Positions 59,534 to 64,000 of a DNA stretch of 64,000 nt are shown piece after piece (within the stretch, counting starts at the first letter, position 1; each line of letters starts with the position of its first letter). The translations under genes and the position numbers were made by a program. The notes beneath the pieces are model-generated. The model had not been told where the DNA came from. It ran no database searches and worked only from the letters and a program-made list of their open reading frames with translations. The DNA is from Cribrihabitans_A pelagius (lineage in GTDB: Bacteria > Pseudomonadota > Alphaproteobacteria > Rhodobacterales > Rhodobacteraceae). The stretch lies in contig NZ_JBMERR010000021.1 in the NCBI RefSeq assembly GCF_048820915.1, positions 1-64,000 on the forward strand, read 5' to 3'.

Positions 59534-60073
59534 TCAGTCCCTCTCGCCGGGTGTCTTGGCGGCGGCGTCCGCGCCGGGTTCTTCCGCCTGCGCGCCCGGC
59601 CGGGCCTCTGCCGCGCCGGACCCGGTGTCGAGCCTTGGTGCCGGGCGGACGTCCGGCTGCGCCTCGCCGCCTGCTGCGCCAAGCGGCCTGGCCGGCTCTG
59701 CCCTGCGCAGGGCCGGTGCTTCGCGGGTGTCCGGCGCTGCCGCCAGCGGCGGTGCGGCGGCTTCGCTGTGGCGGAAGGATACGGCCGGGGCCGCCGGTTC
59801 CCTGCGGCTGCCGCCCGGCGCGTCCCCGGGCCTCTCTGCAGCCACGGCGCGGCGGAACACCAGGAGATTGCGCCAATTGGTGGTGGAGCTTGCGAGCCCC
59901 GCGCGCTCTTCGCTCGGCAGAATCTCGGCGCGCTGGAACTCCCAGCCCTCAGCGGCCATCTCGTTCAGCAGGAGCTCGATCGAATTGGCAAAGCGCGCCT
60001 CAGGACCTTTCAGCCCTTTCGCCTTGGTGCCCTTGGCGGGGGCGGGGACGACCTTGTACTCAAAAGCTTGCAT
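59534..60073 (-). CDS. DUF4177-like protein with a disordered tail
   Basis: A 179-residue protein whose first ~75 residues fit DUF4177 (MQAFEYKVVPAPAKGTKAKG, NEMAAEGWEFQRAEILP, WRNLLVFRR). The remaining ~100 residues are Ala/Pro/Arg/Glu-rich with no predicted fold. An AGGAGAGGC ribosome site precedes the ATG. The family has no known function. The tail's frame coincides with high-GC shadow frames, but there is no alternative gene, so the long product is probably real. Confidence 0.7.
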   Translation of the reverse strand: MQAFEYKVVPAPAKGTKAKGLKGPEARFANSIELLLNEMAAEGWEFQRAEILPSEERAGLASSTTNWRNLLVFRRAVAAERPGDAPGGSRREPAAPAVSFRHSEAAAPPLAAAPDTREAPALRRAEPARPLGAAGGEAQPDVRPAPRLDTGSGAAEARPGAQAEEPGADAAAKTPGERD

Positions 60074-60243
60074 GAGCCTCTCCTGTCTGGGCCTGCAGGT
60101 TTAGCGGAATGGGGGTAAGGGTCAAGGGACGCGGCGATTTGGCCGCGCCCGCCGGGGCGCTGGTTTCAGCGAGGGAAACGGCCCGGAAAAATGCGATTCT
60201 TCCGGGCCGGAATTTTTGCAGTATTCCGGCTCCCGCCGCGACC

Positions 60244-61485
60244 TCAGTCCTTTGCCGCCGCCGTCTGCACCAGCGTCAGGCACACCTCCGTGGCCTTGGC
60301 CATGTCCTGTACCGAAATCCATTCCAGCGGCCCGTGCACGTTCTGCATGCCGGTGAAGATGTTGGGCGTGGGCACGCCGAACTCGGTCAGCCGGGAGCCG
60401 TCGGTGCCGCCGCGGATCGGCGCGGAGACGGGCGCAATCCCCTGCGCTTTGCAAGCCGCCAGCGCCAGGTCGACCGGGGTCATGTCGTTCTCCAGCCAGT
60501 AGCGCATGTTGCGGTACTGCGGGTGGATCTCGCAGGTGATCTCCGCCCGCGGCTCGGACGCCTGCACCGCCGCGCAGACCTTGCGCAGGAGATCGCCCTT
60601 GGCGGCCAGCCCGTCGCGCTCGAAGTCGCGCAGGATCAGCTTGATCTCCATTTCCGAGGAGCCGCCGTTCATGTCGGTGACATGCAGGAAGCCTTCGCGC
60701 CCCTCGGTGGTCTCCGGCGTCATGGTGGCCTGCGGCAGGGTCTGGACGATCTTCGCCGCCAGATGCGCGGCGTTCACCATCTTTTCCTTGGCCCAGCCGG
60801 GGTGGATCGAGACGCCCTTCACCGTCACCACCGCGCGGTCGGCGGAGAAGCTCTCGTAGACGATCTCGCCCGCCTCGCCGCCGTCGAGCGTATAGGCGAA
60901 GTCCACGCCAAGGTCCTTGGGCAGCTGTTCGGTGACGCCGCGGCCGATCTCCTCGTCCGGGGTGAAGGCGAGGCGGATTTTCGGGTGTTTGATCTCCGGG
61001 TTCGCCAGCAGGTGCCGCGCCAGCGTCATCACGATGGCAACGCCTGCCTTGTCGTCCGCGCCCAGCAGCGTGAGGCCGGAGGCGGTGATCAGGTCGTCGC
61101 CTTTCTTGGAGGCAAGGTACGGGGATTTCCGAGGTGACAGCACGAGAGCCGGGTTGTCAGGGTAGGTGATATCGCCGCCATCGTAATTTTTTATCACCCG
61201 CGGTTTGACGCCGGTTGCATTGAACTGGGGCGCGGTGTCGACATGGGCGAGGAAGCCGACGGCCGGCCCCGGCGCAGTGCCGGGGATGGTCGCCAGGACC
61301 ACGCCGTAATCGGTGAGTTGCACGTCCCGCGCGCCGATCTCCCGCAATTCTGCTTCCAAGAGGCGCAGCATGTCGAACTGGATCTTGGTGCTGGGAGTGG
61401 TGGACGAGGTTTCGTCGCTCTGGCTGTCGATGGCGGCGTAGCGGACCAGCCGGTCCTCGAGTTCCTGATCGAATGTGCGGTCCAT
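60244..61485 (-). CDS. pepT: PepT, peptidase T (tripeptide aminopeptidase)
   Basis: A di-zinc M20 peptidase that trims N-terminal residues from tripeptides in the cytoplasm. The 413 residues include the zinc ligands and active site GFLAHVDTAPQFNATG (His), TLLGADDKAGVAI (bridging Asp), FTPDEEIGRG (Glu pair), and late His in NVHGPLEW; GVSIHPGWAKEKMVNAAHLA is a family signature. AGGGAGG lies six bases before MDRTFDQELED. Confidence 0.95.
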   Translation of the reverse strand: MDRTFDQELEDRLVRYAAIDSQSDETSSTTPSTKIQFDMLRLLEAELREIGARDVQLTDYGVVLATIPGTAPGPAVGFLAHVDTAPQFNATGVKPRVIKNYDGGDITYPDNPALVLSPRKSPYLASKKGDDLITASGLTLLGADDKAGVAIVMTLARHLLANPEIKHPKIRLAFTPDEEIGRGVTEQLPKDLGVDFAYTLDGGEAGEIVYESFSADRAVVTVKGVSIHPGWAKEKMVNAAHLAAKIVQTLPQATMTPETTEGREGFLHVTDMNGGSSEMEIKLILRDFERDGLAAKGDLLRKVCAAVQASEPRAEITCEIHPQYRNMRYWLENDMTPVDLALAACKAQGIAPVSAPIRGGTDGSRLTEFGVPTPNIFTGMQNVHGPLEWISVQDMAKATEVCLTLVQTAAAKD

Positions 61486-61589
61486 GAAACCTCCCTGGGA
61501 TTTTGACCGGAGCAAAGCGGCTGGCGCGGGGAAGGTCAAGGCGGGGGAGGAGGAAGCGCCTCTCTGTCCTGCTTCCGGTATTGACCCAA

Positions 61590-61800
61590 CCGGCGCGGGA
61601 CAAGGCCGCCGCGCATCGCCGGCGCGCCCCCACGCGGTGGCGATTTGGCAGCGGCTGGACGGTCCCTCGAGAGGATGTACGGACTTTGCCGGGATAAACT
61701 GCCAGCCATACCGGTTCGCATCGCCACCGCGCGCGCCGCCGATGCGCGGCTGGTCGCTTCGGGGCACGCATTCGGCGGGTTGGACGGCCAATGCGATATG
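61590..61800 (-). repeat. Dispersed mosaic repeat, copy C (reverse orientation)
   Basis: The reverse complement continues copy A from GAAGCG through GGTATGGCTGGCAGTTTATC (A: GGCGTGGCTGGCGGTTTATC) to the shared end CCTTGTCCCGCGCCGG. It occupies most of the 374-base gene-free gap between pepT and gatB. Internal inverted repeats (GCCGCGCATCG, CGATGCGCGGC) make it highly structured. Confidence 0.7.
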
Positions 61801-61811
61801 CGTACACACCT

Positions 61812-61838
61812 AAAAAAGGGCGCCTCCGGGGCGCCCTT
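61812..61838 (-). terminator. Rho-independent terminator of gatB
   Basis: On the minus strand AAGGGCGCC / GGCGCCCTT followed by six T, about 20 bases after the gatB stop. Confidence 0.9.
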
Positions 61839-61859
61839 CTGCAATCAATTCCGCCGCGG

Positions 61860-63371
61860 TCAGCCGCCCAGTTTCTTTGCCACCAGCTCGTTCACCGCCT
61901 TGGGGTTGGCCTTGCCGCCGGTGGCTTTCATCACCTGGCCGACAAACCAGCCTGCCAGCTTCGGGTTCACCTTGGCCTTTTCCACCTGCGCCGGGTTGGC
62001 GGCGATGATCTCGTCCAGGGCGGTCTCGATGGCGCCAGTATCCGTCACCTGCTTCATGCCGCGCTCTTCAACGATCTGCGCCGGGTCGCCGCCTTCGGTG
62101 TAGACGATCTCAAAGAGGTCCTTGGCGATCTTGCCGGAAATCGCGTCCGAGGCGATCAGGTCGATGATGCCGCCAAGCTGTGCCGGGGAGACCGGCGACT
62201 CGGTGATCGCATGGTCTTCCTTCTTCAGGCGGCCGAACAGCTCGTTGATGACCCAGTTCGCGGCCAGCTTGCCGTTGCGGCCCGATGCCACGGCTTCGAA
62301 ATAGGCCGCCGATTCCACATCCGCCGTCAGCACTGAGGCGTCATAGTCGCTGAGGCCGAAGTCGTTGATGAAGCGTGCCTTCTTCTCGTCCGGCAGCTCC
62401 GGGAGGCTGGCCTTGATGCCGTCGACCCAGTCCTGCTCGATCTCCAGCGGCAGCAGATCGGGGTCGGGGAAGTAGCGGTAGTCATGCGCCTCTTCCTTGG
62501 AGCGCATGGAGCGGGTTTCGCCCTTGTCCGGGTCATACAGCCGGGTTTCCTGGTCGATCTTTCCGCCAGCCTCGATGATCGCAATCTGGCGGCGCGCCTC
62601 GACCTCAATGGCCTGCTGGATGAAGCGCATCGAGTTCATGTTCTTGATCTCGCAGCGGGTGCCCAAGTGCGAGAAGTCCTGGGTTTCCTGGTACTTCTCG
62701 TACTGGCCCGGCAGACAGACCGAGACGTTCACGTCGGCGCGCAGGTTGCCGTTCTGCATGTTGCCGTCGCAGGTGCCGAGATACTGCATGATCTGGCGCA
62801 GCTTGGCGATGTACGCCGCGGCTTCCTCCGGCCCGCGGATGTCGGGGCGGGAGACGATCTCCATCAGGCAGACACCGGTGCGGTTCAGGTCGACGAAGGA
62901 CATGTTCGGGTCCATGTCGTGGATCGACTTGCCCGCGTCCTGCTCCATGTGGATGCGCTCGACCCGCACGTTGCGCGCGGTGCCGTCGCCCAGCTCCACC
63001 AGCACTTCGCCTTCGCCCACAATGGGATGATAAAGCTGGGAAATCTGGTAACCCTGCGGCAGATCCGGGTAGAAGTAGTTCTTGCGGTCGAAGGCCGACC
63101 ACAGGTTGATCTCCGCCTTCAGCCCCAGCCCGGTGCGCACGGCTTGCTCGACGCAGAACTCGTTGATCACCGGCAGCATGCCGGGCATCGCCGCATCGAC
63201 GAAGGCCACGTTGGAGTTCGGCTCGGCGCCGAATTTGGTGGAGGCGCCTGAGAACAGCTTGGATTTGGAACTGACCTGGGCATGCACCTCCATGCCGATG
63301 ACCAGTTCCCAGTCATGCTTGGCGCCCGCGATCACCTTGGGCTTGGGGAGTTCATATGTCAGGTCGAGCAT
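61860..63371 (-). CDS. gatB: GatB, aspartyl/glutamyl-tRNA amidotransferase subunit B
   Basis: Part of GatCAB, which turns Glu-tRNA(Gln) (and Asp-tRNA(Asn)) into the amidated forms. The 503 residues show the kinase-like cradle WELVIGMEVHAQVSSKSKLF, FVDAAMPGMLPVIN, RKNYFYPDLPQGYQISQ, VRVERIHMEQDAGKS, RADVNVSVC and EIKNMNSMRFI, with the YqeY-like tail domain at about 360-503 (C-terminal PGQVMKATGGKANPKAV-type end). gatA and gatC are not adjacent. Confidence 0.97.
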   Translation of the reverse strand: MLDLTYELPKPKVIAGAKHDWELVIGMEVHAQVSSKSKLFSGASTKFGAEPNSNVAFVDAAMPGMLPVINEFCVEQAVRTGLGLKAEINLWSAFDRKNYFYPDLPQGYQISQLYHPIVGEGEVLVELGDGTARNVRVERIHMEQDAGKSIHDMDPNMSFVDLNRTGVCLMEIVSRPDIRGPEEAAAYIAKLRQIMQYLGTCDGNMQNGNLRADVNVSVCLPGQYEKYQETQDFSHLGTRCEIKNMNSMRFIQQAIEVEARRQIAIIEAGGKIDQETRLYDPDKGETRSMRSKEEAHDYRYFPDPDLLPLEIEQDWVDGIKASLPELPDEKKARFINDFGLSDYDASVLTADVESAAYFEAVASGRNGKLAANWVINELFGRLKKEDHAITESPVSPAQLGGIIDLIASDAISGKIAKDLFEIVYTEGGDPAQIVEERGMKQVTDTGAIETALDEIIAANPAQVEKAKVNPKLAGWFVGQVMKATGGKANPKAVNELVAKKLGG

Positions 63372-63563
63372 GGTGTTCCGCCGTATCCGAATGTCTCTGT
63401 TTGGCAAGCGTTCTAGGCCAGCGCGGCAGGGGTAGCAAGAGCCGCAAGGCTGCGGAGGAGCGGTGCGCGGACCAATACGGGCCGGGTTGACTGACGGTTG
63501 CGGCAAAGACCCGAGGCGGCCGGCTCGGAGCGGCAATGCCAAAGGACTGCCGCTCTAATGTGT

Positions 63564-64000
63564 TCACGCGGCAGCAAGCCTGCGGCTGCTGCGGCGCAGG
63601 GCGCCGAGGGAGAACAGCTGGAAGGCAATGAACACCGGCACGAAATATTCTGGGAACAGGGCCAGCGGGTAGGCGTTGATGATGTTGGGATTATCGAAGG
63701 CCATGAACTGCAAAGCGCCTGCGGAGGTGGCGATGCCCAGGCTGACGGCGAGGGTAAAGTCGAGCAGGCCGATGTAGCTGGCGCGGCGCACCAGATCCTC
63801 TGAATTCGCGTCGCCGCGATTGAGGGCGCGCAGGGCCTGGATCGCGGCAATACCGGCCAGAATGTCACCGATGCCGGCGGGCAGCGCGAATTGCCAGGGC
63901 AGGGCCCCCATCAGCCAGCCCAGAAGAAACACGCCCCCCATCAGCCGGAGGCTCTGAATGCTGATCAGCAGGGCGTGATCCAAACTGCCGAGAATTGCCC
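63564..64000 (-). CDS. Membrane protein of unknown function (5' end beyond window)
   Basis: The frame is open through the window edge, so the N-terminus is missing. The visible 145 residues contain about four helices (LMGGVFLLGWLMGALPWQF, FALPAGIGDILAGIAAIQAL, IGLLDFTLAVSLGIATSAGA, FPEYFVPVFIAFQLFSLGAL) and end with RRSSRRLAAA. I do not recognise a specific family; the GIGD near a conserved ALPAG loop suggests a small integral-membrane family of proteobacteria. It is upstream of gatB on the same strand with a 192-bp gap. Confidence 0.6.
   Translation of the reverse strand, partial: AILGSLDHALLISIQSLRLMGGVFLLGWLMGALPWQFALPAGIGDILAGIAAIQALRALNRGDANSEDLVRRASYIGLLDFTLAVSLGIATSAGALQFMAFDNPNIINAYPLALFPEYFVPVFIAFQLFSLGALRRSSRRLAAA

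Overview
The window is high-GC DNA from an alphaproteobacterium, most likely a roseobacter-type Rhodobacteraceae near Leisingera, Phaeobacter or Ruegeria. Support comes from the division/cell-wall (dcw) cluster order with a DUF2484 gene, the ccaF1-CcsR locus, the CobS/CobT aerobic cobaltochelatase and the LexA boxes of the GAAC-N7-GAAC type. The genus is inference.

Left part (1-11.2 kb). An IS110 transposase start and an IS3-type remnant interrupt a phosphatase-like gene. A decayed LysR gene follows. Next come scattered histidine genes (hisB, hisH, hisA) with a peroxiredoxin, a WGR protein and a DUF2147 protein between hisH and hisA; hisF does not follow hisA. After a RAM-domain Lrp-like protein and a class III aminotransferase come three identical tRNA-Gly(GCC) genes, each with its own promoter and terminator. 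A complete restriction-modification unit (C5 methyltransferase, NaeI-like nuclease, Vsr) sits between the second and third copies.

Middle-left (11.2-21.7 kb). Pyruvate carboxylase, an FMN-dependent hydroxy-acid dehydrogenase and an apparently SOS-controlled UvrD helicase are followed by an assembly gap flanked by poly-G/poly-C. Beyond it lie a DUF1127 gene with four hairpins that each expose CCTCCTCCC in the loop (ccaF1-CcsR1-4), then Mrp/ApbC. The long leader of mraZ carries MraZ-type boxes, a LexA box and a terminator hairpin matching the position of the UpsM sRNA of Rhodobacter.

Centre (21.7-48.1 kb). The dcw cluster reads mraZ-rsmH-ftsL-ftsI-murE-murF-mraY-murD-ftsW-murG-murC-DUF2484-murB-ddl-ftsQ-ftsA-ftsZ, then lpxC-bamD-recN. 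It makes lipid II, drives septation, starts lipid A and assembles outer-membrane proteins. Two genes on the opposite strand, glsA and an HI0933-type flavoprotein, are embedded in it. A palindromic MITE-like element lies after murD.

Right part (48.1-64 kb). A ClC chloride transporter, a small unknown protein, DUF427, aminopeptidase P, cobT, an Asp/Glu racemase, cobS, a BLUF-like protein, a J-domain protein, BolA, a DUF4177-like protein, pepT, gatB and a partial membrane protein. The gaps in 57.0-58.3 kb and 61.6-61.8 kb hold copies of a dispersed mosaic repeat family that no gene explains.
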